A DNA stretch of 6,798 nucleotides, taken from NCBI GenBank assembly GCA_028679035.1, contig JAJRCL010000036.1:1-6798 (forward strand), given 5' to 3'. The notes below the pieces were generated by a model. The model worked only from the letters and a program-made list of their open reading frames with translations, had not been told where the DNA came from and made no database searches. This document shows positions 1 through 5,915 of this stretch, piece by piece. The DNA comes from Methanomicrobiales archaeon (GTDB taxonomy: Archaea; Halobacteriota; Methanomicrobia; Methanomicrobiales; JACTUA01). The stretch's first letter is position 1; the number at the start of each line of letters is the position of its first letter. Made by a program: the position numbers and the translations under genes.

Positions 1-230
1 ATACCCGCCGGCTGATCGCGGGCATGCGCACCTATGGGTACCCTGCGGCAGTGATGCCGGAGGTGAATGTGGCGACGTTCTTCTGCAGGAATGCTCCGGC
101 GGACTGGCAGGTTTCACGGACACGGAAAGGACACCTGCGGATCGTCTGCATGCCCCACGTCCACCGGGGGATAATCGAAGCATTCCTGTCGGATGTGGGG
201 ACCCTTCCCTCTCCGCAAAGGGACGTCTAG
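1..230 (+). CDS. mfnA: C-terminal fragment of probable L-tyrosine/L-aspartate decarboxylase MfnA (5' partial)
   Basis: The reading frame is open from the left edge (first full codon at base 3) to a TAG at 228-230, giving about 75 residues of a protein that begins outside the window. The pattern resembles the C-terminal small domain of archaeal group II PLP-dependent decarboxylases of the MfnA type: a 'PEVNVATF' strand, then 'WQVSRT', then 'LRIVCMPHV' and a closing 'IIEAFLSDV' helix. MfnA makes tyramine for the methanofuran cofactor in methanogens, and some homologues decarboxylate aspartate to beta-alanine for coenzyme A. The PLP lysine would lie upstream, so activity cannot be judged here. 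The ATG at 24 is an internal methionine. dph2 starts 15 nt after the stop, which suggests cotranscription. A related PLP decarboxylase of the same fold is the main alternative. Confidence 0.75.
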   Translation, partial: TRRLIAGMRTYGYPAAVMPEVNVATFFCRNAPADWQVSRTRKGHLRIVCMPHVHRGIIEAFLSDVGTLPSPQRDV

Positions 231-237
231 GAGAGGT
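230..237 (+). promoter_or_regulatory. Ribosome binding site of dph2
   Basis: GGAGAGGT begins on the last base of the upstream stop codon, and its GAGGT core ends 8 nt before the ATG at 246. It matches the archaeal anti-Shine-Dalgarno sequence and supports the chosen start. Its overlap with the upstream stop suggests translational coupling. Confidence 0.6.
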
Positions 238-245
238 ATCCGGGT

Positions 246-1214
246 ATGATCCTGATCGATACTGAGGATCTGATTCAACAACTACATAAACGGGGTGTTC
301 ACCGCGTCGCTGTCCAGCTCCCCGCCGGCTTACGCCGGCAGGCCTTCGATCTGGTGCAGACCATCCGGGCAGAAGGGTTTGAGGTGCTCCTGAGTGGGGA
401 CCCCTGCTACGGGGCATGTGATCTCGATACGGATGCTGCCGCACTTGCCGATGTGCTGGTGCACATCGGGCATGCACCAGTCAGTGAGAACCCGTCGGTA
501 CTGTTTGTTCCGGTCTCCTGGGATTTTGATGTGCAGGCGCTCGCTTCGGTTGTCCCCCTCCTGCGCACAAAGAGGATCGGGGTTGTAACGACGGTCCAGC
601 ACGTGCACCTCCTTGACGAGATCGTTACCTGTCTGGGGACATTCGGGATCGAAGCGGTTGTTGCGCACGGAGGCGGACGGGCACCGCTGCGGGGGCAGAT
701 CCTCGGGTGCTGTTTTGATGCGGCACGCAACACCGGCGCAACAGAGATCCTGTTTATCGGTACCGGCCTCTTTCACCCGCTCGGCATACGACTTGCGACC
801 GGGGCGCGTACCGTTGCGTTTGACCCGTTCACTGCCCATGCAGAAGAAGTCGATACCGAACGTCTCCTGCGCAGACGGGCAGTATTTATCGAAAAGGCCC
901 GGCAGGCAGATCGCGTCGGGATCATCGTCTCCGCAAAAAGCGGCCAGCAGCGACTCGCTCGTGCCCGTCGTCTTGCAGCACGATCGGAACGGGCGGTCCT
1001 GATCCTTATGACTGAGGTCAGTCCTGATGAGCTCCTCAATTTTGGCATGGACTGCTACGTGAATACGGCCTGTCCCCGTCTTGCGTTCGATGACCAGGAT
1101 CGGTTTCCGGTACCGCTGATTACGCCGCAGGAGTATGAAATCGCGTTGGGGATACGCGGGTGGGAAGACTACCGGATCGATGAGTTCTGCGGTGATGAAG
1201 CTCCGGCAGCTTGA
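246..1214 (+). CDS. dph2: 2-(3-amino-3-carboxypropyl)histidine synthase, diphthamide biosynthesis step 1 (Dph2)
   Basis: This 322-residue protein carries the three cysteine motifs of archaeal Dph2. They are the YGACD motif (Cys58, within GDPCYGACD at 51-59), the GQILGC motif (Cys155, followed by a second Cys156) and the NTACPR motif (Cys276). In characterised Dph2 these three cysteines hold a [4Fe-4S] cluster that cleaves S-adenosylmethionine to release a 3-amino-3-carboxypropyl radical. The radical modifies a histidine of elongation factor 2, the first step to diphthamide. Archaeal Dph2 acts as a homodimer, whereas eukaryotes use Dph1-Dph2. The length is slightly below that of the well-studied Pyrococcus enzyme, and nothing essential appears to be missing. 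The start at 246 is backed by a ribosome binding site at 230-237. The last 20 nt overlap the next gene. Cytoplasmic. Confidence 0.95.
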   Translation: MILIDTEDLIQQLHKRGVHRVAVQLPAGLRRQAFDLVQTIRAEGFEVLLSGDPCYGACDLDTDAAALADVLVHIGHAPVSENPSVLFVPVSWDFDVQALASVVPLLRTKRIGVVTTVQHVHLLDEIVTCLGTFGIEAVVAHGGGRAPLRGQILGCCFDAARNTGATEILFIGTGLFHPLGIRLATGARTVAFDPFTAHAEEVDTERLLRRRAVFIEKARQADRVGIIVSAKSGQQRLARARRLAARSERAVLILMTEVSPDELLNFGMDCYVNTACPRLAFDDQDRFPVPLITPQEYEIALGIRGWEDYRIDEFCGDEAPAA

Positions 1215-1809
1215 AATTGCCCTCGAAAAACTCGAAGGGTATTACACGCCGCGGGCAGACCTTGAACAGTACCCGACACCTCCGGTGCTTGCGGCACGGC
1301 TGCTCTATTCAGCAATGATGCAGGGGGATATCACCCAGTGCCGTGTGTGCGATCTTGGGTGCGGGACCGGTATGCTCTCCTGCGGTGCTGCCCTGCTGGG
1401 TGCTGCGCACGTCGTCGGTGTCGATCTGGATGCGGGAGCGCTGACCATCGCCCGCCGGAACGCTGTGGCAACCGGGGTTGCTGTCGAATTCGTTGAACGG
1501 ACGGTTGATGCCCGGATTACCGACCTGGGGCAATTCGATACCGTGGTTATGAACCCTCCCTTCGGCGCCCAGAAAAAGCACGCCGACCGCCCGTTTATCG
1601 ATGCAGCCCTTGCGCTGGCGCCAACAACCTATATGATAGGTAATCAGGGGTCCCGGGAGTTCATCGCATCGTACATCGAAGGGAAAGCCATCATCACCGA
1701 AGCGATCCGGGCACGTCTGCCGATACGGCATACGTTTGCATTTCACCGCAGGGAAACCGTGGAGATTGCTGCAGAGATTCTTCGTATCCAGCGGGTGTCA
1801 CATGGCTGA
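1195..1809 (+). CDS. METTL5-type class I SAM-dependent methyltransferase, probable rRNA adenine-N6 methyltransferase
   Basis: Starting at the ATG at 1195 the protein has 204 residues and begins MKLRQLEIALEKLEGY, a typical N-terminus for archaeal METTL5 relatives. In order it shows QYPTPP (25-30), the SAM-binding DLGCGTG (53-59), a GVDLD acidic-loop motif (about 75-79), the catalytic NPPF of amino-group N-methyltransferases (120-123), and a C-terminal HTFAFHRRETVEIAAEILR segment that aligns by eye with human METTL5. Human METTL5, with TRMT112, makes m6A1832 in the decoding centre of 18S rRNA; the matching 16S adenine is the likely target here (inference). In-frame ATGs also lie at 1135 and 1180, but they extend into dph2 and add non-conserved residues. 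No separate strong ribosome binding site is visible, so coupling to dph2 termination is plausible. A methyltransferase acting on another substrate cannot be excluded. Confidence 0.88.
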   Translation: MKLRQLEIALEKLEGYYTPRADLEQYPTPPVLAARLLYSAMMQGDITQCRVCDLGCGTGMLSCGAALLGAAHVVGVDLDAGALTIARRNAVATGVAVEFVERTVDARITDLGQFDTVVMNPPFGAQKKHADRPFIDAALALAPTTYMIGNQGSREFIASYIEGKAIITEAIRARLPIRHTFAFHRRETVEIAAEILRIQRVSHG

Positions 1810-2989
1810 GGACCACCGGATCTGGGGCCTCTCCCTGGCACATCTCCTCACCGACTTCTATTCCCCTATCCTCTCTGCGGTGCTACCCCTCCTGATCCTC
1901 ACGCACGGGTTCTCGTACATGACGGCGGGTCTGCTGGTCACCATTTTCAACCTTACGTCATCGGTAACCCAGCCCTTCTTCGGGTGGTTCTCGGACCGGA
2001 GGGGAAAGGGAATACCGGTGCCGGTCAGCCTGGCTATCAGCGCGGTCTTTATCGGGCTCATCGGCATTGCGCCGGATTTCATGCTGATCGCGCTCTGTGC
2101 CGGGCTCGGGGCAATCGGCCATGCGATCTTCCATCCTTCTGCAATGGGTGCGGCGGGAACGCTCTGCACCAACCAGAACCGCGGGCGGCTGATGTCGTAT
2201 TTTGTCATTGGCGGAAACCTTGGGTACGCACTGGGCCCCCTGTTTGCCGGAATTGCTGTTGAACTGTTCGGGCTTCCAGGAATCCTGATCCTTGCCATCC
2301 CCGGACTGTTGATGGCAGTACTGGGAAAGCGGTTCCTGCCGGACACCCGGGAACGGTGCACCGGGCCGTTGAACAGTGGATCACGGAAGCAGCGTATCGG
2401 GAGAAAAGCGGCGGTCGGCATGGGTATCCTTGTCTGCGCTGCCGGACTGCGGGCGTGGGTGATATTTGCCTCCATTGCCTATCTGCCGGCCCTTTTTGTC
2501 ATGCGGGGGTTCGACCTCTGGATGGCTAACCTGTTCGTGACACTCATGCTGCTTGCCGGCGTCGCCGGGCAGGTAATTGGCGGGACCCTGTCGGACCGGT
2601 ACGGGAGAAAGGAATATACCATTGCCGGAATGCTCCTAGCCATCCCCCCGTTCTGGATCTTCCTCTCCAGTGACGGTATTCTCTCGATGATGGCTCTGTT
2701 TGTGTTCGGGTTTTTCCTCTGGTCCACCTTTGCGGTGTCGGTGGCCATTGCCCATGAACTCCTTCCCGGAAATATCGGGCTTGCCTCCGGCCTTGTCCTT
2801 GGCCTGGCAATCGGTGGCGGCGGGATCGGAGTGGCAATTACGGGATCGATGGCGGATGCGATCGGGCTTGTCCCGGCGCTGCATGCGCTTGTTGCCCCGA
2901 TCGCGGCGTCCATCCTGTTGTTCGTCCTCCTGCCGTACCCCTGGCGCCTTCTCTGGCAGCGCAACACATCGTTTCAGGCAAAATCCTGA
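1802..2989 (+). CDS. MFS transporter, fosmidomycin-resistance (Fsr)-like
   Basis: A 395-residue, strongly hydrophobic protein with about 12 predicted membrane helices. It has an MFS motif A in each half: GWFSDRRGKG at 61-70 and GGTLSDRYGRK at 260-270. A polar cytoplasmic loop lies near residues 180-202. The opening LAHLLTDFYSPILSAVLPLL, the IFHPSAMG motif (109-116) and GGNLGYALGP (137-146) resemble the Fsr family, whose E. coli member exports fosmidomycin. The start at 1802 follows a GGGTG ribosome binding site (1793-1797) and gives a normal N-terminus. An ATG at 1736 would add 22 residues from within the upstream gene. The CDS overlaps the methyltransferase gene by 8 nt, so the two are probably cotranscribed. 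The substrate is unknown. Confidence 0.9.
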   Translation: MAEDHRIWGLSLAHLLTDFYSPILSAVLPLLILTHGFSYMTAGLLVTIFNLTSSVTQPFFGWFSDRRGKGIPVPVSLAISAVFIGLIGIAPDFMLIALCAGLGAIGHAIFHPSAMGAAGTLCTNQNRGRLMSYFVIGGNLGYALGPLFAGIAVELFGLPGILILAIPGLLMAVLGKRFLPDTRERCTGPLNSGSRKQRIGRKAAVGMGILVCAAGLRAWVIFASIAYLPALFVMRGFDLWMANLFVTLMLLAGVAGQVIGGTLSDRYGRKEYTIAGMLLAIPPFWIFLSSDGILSMMALFVFGFFLWSTFAVSVAIAHELLPGNIGLASGLVLGLAIGGGGIGVAITGSMADAIGLVPALHALVAPIAASILLFVLLPYPWRLLWQRNTSFQAKS

Positions 2990-3002
2990 ACACCGGGGCG
3001 TG

Positions 3003-3012
3003 ATATTTAAAT
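3003..3012 (+). promoter_or_regulatory. Putative archaeal TATA box upstream of the UbiB-family gene
   Basis: ATATTTAAAT stands out in an otherwise GC-rich gap between the MFS and kinase genes. It has GC/purine-rich sequence just upstream that could act as a BRE. Its centre is about 30 nt before the ATG at 3037. Usual archaeal spacing (about 25-27 nt) would start transcription only a few bases before that ATG. No T-run separates the gene from the MFS gene, so read-through is also possible. Confidence 0.45.
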
Positions 3013-3025
3013 CGTTCAGCGGCAA

Positions 3026-3031
3026 GGGGAT
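3026..3031 (+). promoter_or_regulatory. Ribosome binding site of the UbiB-family gene
   Basis: GGGGAT lies 5 nt before the ATG at 3037 and supports that start. It would be on the mRNA only if transcription begins upstream of the position predicted from the nearby TATA-like element. Confidence 0.45.
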
Positions 3032-3036
3032 GTAGT

Positions 3037-4677
3037 ATGGTAACCCGGTTCCGGCGGTACGGTCAGATCGCAGATGTGCTGATTTCCTACGGCTTCGGGA
3101 TCGTTATCGAAGGGATGTTTCCCCGCCTGAAACGGATCAAGTTCTGGAAAAAGAAAAAAGGAGAGGATCTTACCGTATACGAGCGTATACGGCTTGCATT
3201 TGAGGAACTCGGGCCCACCTTTATTAAATTCGGGCAGATCCTCTCGACCCGGACGGAACTTCTCCCGCCCCCGATGATTGAGGAGCTGAAAAAGCTCCAG
3301 GACCATGTTGCTCCCATCCCCTATTCAAAAATCGCACCGACGATCCTGAAGACGTGCCCGGTGCTCGGGGACTGCTTTCTCGAAGTGGAGGAGCAGCCGA
3401 TTGCATCAGCGTCGCTTGCCCAGGTACACCGTGCCCGGTTAAGGGACGGCACCCGCGTCGTTCTGAAGGTGCAGCGGCCGAACATCCAGCAGCTGATCGA
3501 AACCGACCTTGCCATCCTGCGATCCCTGGCAGCACGGCTCGAATTTTCATTCCCTGATTCACGGGTTTACAATCCATCAGGGATGGTGCAGGACTTTGCG
3601 AAGCAGATCCGCAGGGAGCTCGACTTTATCCAGGATGGGAAGAATGCAGAACGTCTTGCCCGCAATTTCCGGAACGTCCCGGGGATCAAGATACCTCGGA
3701 TCTACTGGGAGTATTCATCGAACCAGAATCTCGTCATGGAATATATTGAAGGGGTGCGGGTGGACGATGTGGCGGGCATCCGCAGGGTCGGCGTGGATCC
3801 CAGGGTTATCTCCGACCGCGGCTTTGACGCGTACATGAAGATGATCTTTGAAGACGGATTTTTTCATGGAGACCCGCATCCGGGAAACCTTCTCGTAACC
3901 CCGGCAGGGGATCTCGCATTCCTGGATTTTGGCATTGTCGGGGTGTTGTCACCGGAGAAACGGGAGCTGTTTACCCGCCTGCTGATTGGTATCAATGAAA
4001 GTGACCCGGAACTCGTCATGAAAGCCTTCGAAGGCCTGGGCATTGATTTCCAGAGAATTGACCGGGATGCATTGAAGGACGACCTGTACGTGATGCTGTA
4101 CGATCACGAGTACACGCTCCGTGAATTCCATTTCAGTTCCATGGTGGAAGGCCTGACCGACGTCATGCGCCGCCACCAACTCCGGGTGCCCATGACTCTG
4201 ATGCTCATGCTGAAGGTCATCATGATGGTCGGTGAGATTGGAAGGACACTCAACCCGGAATTCAACTTCTGGCACCAGGCCAGGCCATATCTCACCCACA
4301 TCACGAGAGAAAGATTGAACCCCCGGCAGCTCGCCTCAAAGACCGCAACGTCGGTCTTCCGGAGCATTGAGGACCTTGCACAGCTTCCGTCCCTGGCGAA
4401 TACGACCCTTAAGAATATTTCGAGTGGAAATCTTCGGTTTGAGATCGCGGACGCAAAACGGTTTCGTGCAACGGTGCACCGTTCGACCGATAAACTGATG
4501 GTCGGACTCATCACTTCGGCTATCGTCATCGGGTCATCTGTCGTCCTTCTCGCTTCCGATCTCCGGATACCGGAGACTGTTTTTTACCTCGCTCTTTTTG
4601 GGTATGGGATAGCGGTCGTCATCGGATTTTATTTCCTGTACCATGCCCTGTACTGGGGAAGGGACGGTGACCAGTAG
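3037..4677 (+). CDS. UbiB/AarF/ABC1 (ADCK)-family atypical protein kinase-like membrane protein
   Basis: The 546-residue protein has the full UbiB signature. It contains the KxGQ motif (K64, G66, Q67, in TFIKFGQILSTR), the Ala-rich nucleotide loop ASASLAQVH (123-131), the VVLK lysine (K144), the ExD motif (E194, D196), the catalytic-loop HGDPHPGN (277-284) and the metal-binding DFG (297-299). Two hydrophobic segments near 487-506 and 514-538 form the C-terminal membrane hairpin usual in bacterial UbiB. Family members bind ATP and show ATPase rather than ordinary kinase activity; they support ubiquinone synthesis or other membrane isoprenoid metabolism. Methanomicrobiales are not known to make ubiquinone, so the substrate here is unknown and I give no gene symbol. 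The gene follows the MFS gene by 47 nt. All key residues are present. Confidence 0.93.
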   Translation: MVTRFRRYGQIADVLISYGFGIVIEGMFPRLKRIKFWKKKKGEDLTVYERIRLAFEELGPTFIKFGQILSTRTELLPPPMIEELKKLQDHVAPIPYSKIAPTILKTCPVLGDCFLEVEEQPIASASLAQVHRARLRDGTRVVLKVQRPNIQQLIETDLAILRSLAARLEFSFPDSRVYNPSGMVQDFAKQIRRELDFIQDGKNAERLARNFRNVPGIKIPRIYWEYSSNQNLVMEYIEGVRVDDVAGIRRVGVDPRVISDRGFDAYMKMIFEDGFFHGDPHPGNLLVTPAGDLAFLDFGIVGVLSPEKRELFTRLLIGINESDPELVMKAFEGLGIDFQRIDRDALKDDLYVMLYDHEYTLREFHFSSMVEGLTDVMRRHQLRVPMTLMLMLKVIMMVGEIGRTLNPEFNFWHQARPYLTHITRERLNPRQLASKTATSVFRSIEDLAQLPSLANTTLKNISSGNLRFEIADAKRFRATVHRSTDKLMVGLITSAIVIGSSVVLLASDLRIPETVFYLALFGYGIAVVIGFYFLYHALYWGRDGDQ

Positions 4678-4690
4678 GTACTGCCGATAA

Positions 4691-4704
4691 CCGCCCCCTT
4701 TTTT
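4691..4704 (+). terminator. Possible oligo-T terminator after the UbiB-family gene
   Basis: A run of C bases leads into six T bases (4699-4704), starting about 21 nt after the TAG at 4675-4677. Archaeal RNA polymerase often stops at such T-runs without a strong hairpin. The run is short, so the call is tentative. It sits in a 115-nt gap before the RDD gene; within that gap TTTACGTTAT (4721-4730) is the only weak TATA-like candidate. Confidence 0.35.
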
Positions 4705-4781
4705 CGGAAAAACTCGTCAGTTTACGTTATCTCACTTCCATAGAGCCAGGAACCCGGAATAACCGTGACGTGTTGATCTCC

Positions 4782-4785
4782 GGAG
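4782..4785 (+). promoter_or_regulatory. Ribosome binding site supporting the upstream start of the RDD gene
   Basis: GGAG lies 7 nt before the ATG at 4793. The alternative ATG at 4862, which sits closer to the conserved domain, has no comparable site. This favours the longer protein, unless the gene is expressed from a leaderless transcript starting at 4862. Confidence 0.45.
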
Positions 4786-4792
4786 AAACGGA

Positions 4793-5344
4793 ATGGACCC
4801 CGGTAGCGTTCAGGCATACCATGCGGAATGCTCATACTATCAGGCATCAACCCGTACGCATATGGAGACACAGACGCTGCACCTTGCGGGATGGGAAACA
4901 CGGTTTCTTGCCTGGCTCATCGATGTCATTATCCTCACGATTCTGATGGCAGTCATTCTTGAGCCGGTGCGCATACTCTTTTCACCCGCCACCCGCCATA
5001 TCTGGGATCTTGGGTTCTGGGGGATATCCGGTGTCGGCCTGAATGGAATTCTCTTCTTTATGTACTGGACATTTCTCGAAGGCTACAAAGGACAGTCGAT
5101 CGGAAAGATGGTTTTGAATCTTCGCGTTACTGACCGTTCGGGGAACCCGATCGATTACTGGACTGCAGCTGTGGAAAGTCTCGGGAAGGCGTTTTTTCCG
5201 CTGTTGATCTTTGACTGCCTGATTGGATGGTTCGCAATGCCAGGCGAAAATCTGCGCCTCTTTAACCGGTTGTCCAACACGATCGTGATCCGGACCCTTT
5301 ATATGGCACCAGAAGGCGTATCATACGTGAAAGATAAGGAGTAA
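4793..5344 (+). CDS. RDD-family membrane protein
   Basis: The protein has 183 residues from the ATG at 4793, or 160 from the ATG at 4862. The RDD domain starts at LAGWETRFLAWLID (31-44), with the family's Arg (R37) and Asp (D44) in the first helix. A second helix follows (about 76-97), then GYKGQSIGKMVLNLRVTD (98-115), which is the G-x-S-x-GK signature, and a third helix (about 133-150). The closing segment RLFNRLSNTIVIR takes the place of the usual D-x-x-x-x-T-V element but lacks the typical Asp. RDD proteins are small integral membrane proteins; some have been linked to ion transport, but most have no known function. The first 23 residues are polar and may not be translated. The gene lies downstream of the UbiB-family gene in the same direction and ends convergent with the FTR gene. 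Confidence 0.85.
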   Translation: MDPGSVQAYHAECSYYQASTRTHMETQTLHLAGWETRFLAWLIDVIILTILMAVILEPVRILFSPATRHIWDLGFWGISGVGLNGILFFMYWTFLEGYKGQSIGKMVLNLRVTDRSGNPIDYWTAAVESLGKAFFPLLIFDCLIGWFAMPGENLRLFNRLSNTIVIRTLYMAPEGVSYVKDKE

Positions 5345-5363
5345 ATGACTTTTGGCGTTTCGA

Positions 5364-5386
5364 AAAGAATTTCTTTCAATTATTTT
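5364..5386 (+). terminator. Possible terminator after the RDD gene
   Basis: Inverted hexamers AAAGAA (5364-5369) and TTCTTT (5371-5376) are followed by a T-rich tract ending in TTTT (5383-5386), within the 65-nt gap between the convergent RDD and FTR genes. The stem is A/T only with a one-base centre, so the T-richness is likely to matter more than the hairpin. Confidence 0.3.
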
Positions 5387-5409
5387 CCTGGTTGTTCTGC
5401 AACATTCCT

Positions 5410-5724
5410 CTATCCGGACTCTGGTTTTCCTGTCGGCCGGAAAAACAGGCTGCAATGGCAGTGCTCATCCTTCTCGATCTCCCCTTCATGGTACACGCAG
5501 GGGCAGATAATCTCCCTGTCCTTTTCAGGGTCCCGGGTGCGGATACGGCAGGGGCAGTACCGTTCCCCCCACTTCAGTTTGCCCCGTGCGAGACCCCGGA
5601 TGACGGTTTTCAGCTGTTTTTCGTCCGGGTTCAGGATGTACCCGTGCTCCTGTGCGTACTGTTTCGCCCACGCGAGAAGTTCCTCTTCGACCTTTGACTG
5701 TTGTTCCGCTTCGTTCTCTGCCAT
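5410..5724 (-). CDS. Ferredoxin:thioredoxin reductase, catalytic (beta) subunit family protein
   Basis: This 104-residue protein has the three CxC motifs of the FTR catalytic chain: CPC (57-59), CPC (74-76) and CHC (89-91). In plant and cyanobacterial FTR these residues hold a [4Fe-4S] cluster next to a redox-active disulfide that passes ferredoxin electrons to thioredoxin. The spacing here is CPC-X14-CPC-X12-CHC, unlike the plant CPC-X16-CPC-X8-CHC. The N-terminal 20 residues are charged and helical. Archaeal homologues work in disulfide reduction without the plant-type variable subunit, and no gene for that subunit or for thioredoxin is adjacent. The start is supported by AGGAGA (plus-strand 5729-5734). 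Soluble. The gene is convergent with the RDD gene and separated from purQ by a probable terminator, so it is likely transcribed alone. Confidence 0.93.
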   Translation of the reverse strand: MAENEAEQQSKVEEELLAWAKQYAQEHGYILNPDEKQLKTVIRGLARGKLKWGERYCPCRIRTRDPEKDREIICPCVYHEGEIEKDEHCHCSLFFRPTGKPESG

Positions 5725-5728
5725 TGGT

Positions 5729-5734
5729 TCTCCT
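5729..5734 (-). promoter_or_regulatory. Ribosome binding site of the FTR gene
   Basis: On the minus strand AGGAGA lies 4 nt before the ATG whose first base is at 5724. It fits the archaeal anti-Shine-Dalgarno sequence and fixes the FTR start. Confidence 0.6.
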
Positions 5735-5742
5735 GTTCAGGC

Positions 5743-5807
5743 GGTTATCTTCTGAAACCAAAGAACTTGCTGCTTTTCATTTCCGTTATCCTGAAATCGT
5801 TTCAGGA
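5743..5807 (-). repeat. Inverted and direct repeats in the region upstream of the FTR gene
   Basis: A perfect dyad, TCCTGAAA-TCG-TTTCAGGA, spans 5789-5807 (8-bp arms, 3-nt centre). Its left half overlaps a direct repeat. GTTATC followed by CTGAAA occurs at 5785-5796, and again at 5744-5757 with two extra bases between the halves; the copies start 41 bp apart. All copies lie 20-83 bp upstream of the FTR start codon. They could be operator sites or, if transcribed, a small 5' hairpin. No strong TATA box is visible in 5725-5880; the nearest candidate is GAGAATATCGA on the minus strand (5850-5860). Confidence 0.45.
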
Positions 5808-5879
5808 GAATTCCCTGCGGAAAAGACTAAGAAACCTCCCTTCAGCCAGTCGATATTCTCTGACGGTTCCATTATTATG

Positions 5880-5915
5880 AAAAAAAAAAATGAGTATCGT
5901 TGAACGGTCCGGACC
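5880..5915 (-). terminator. Probable terminator of the purSQ transcript
   Basis: Read on the minus strand, the perfect 10-bp palindrome GGTCCGGACC (5906-5915) follows the purQ stop codon directly. After a further 15 nt comes an uninterrupted run of 11 T bases (plus-strand A run 5880-5890). Oligo-T runs are the main archaeal termination signal. This would separate the pur unit from the FTR gene. Confidence 0.65.

Noticed and set aside
330..839. A 169-codon minus-strand open frame inside dph2.
   Set aside because: It lies opposite the conserved cysteine motifs of Dph2, has no ribosome binding site or recognisable domain, and fits an antisense shadow.
5345..5755. A 136-codon plus-strand open frame starting right after the RDD stop codon.
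   Set aside because: It covers the FTR gene on the opposite strand, where the nine-residue set of CxC motifs clearly marks the real coding sequence. It has no family features of its own.
5745..5780. An 11-codon minus-strand frame (MKSSKFFGFRR) just upstream of the FTR gene that could be a leader peptide.
   Set aside because: Only a weak upstream purine stretch is present, there are no codon runs suggesting attenuation, and no paired alternative hairpins were found.
5786..5872. A 28-codon minus-strand open frame in the gap between purQ and the FTR gene, beginning MEPSENIDWLKGG.
   Set aside because: It has no ribosome binding site, no recognised family, and its end runs through the dyad upstream of the FTR gene. 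A frame this short is expected by chance.
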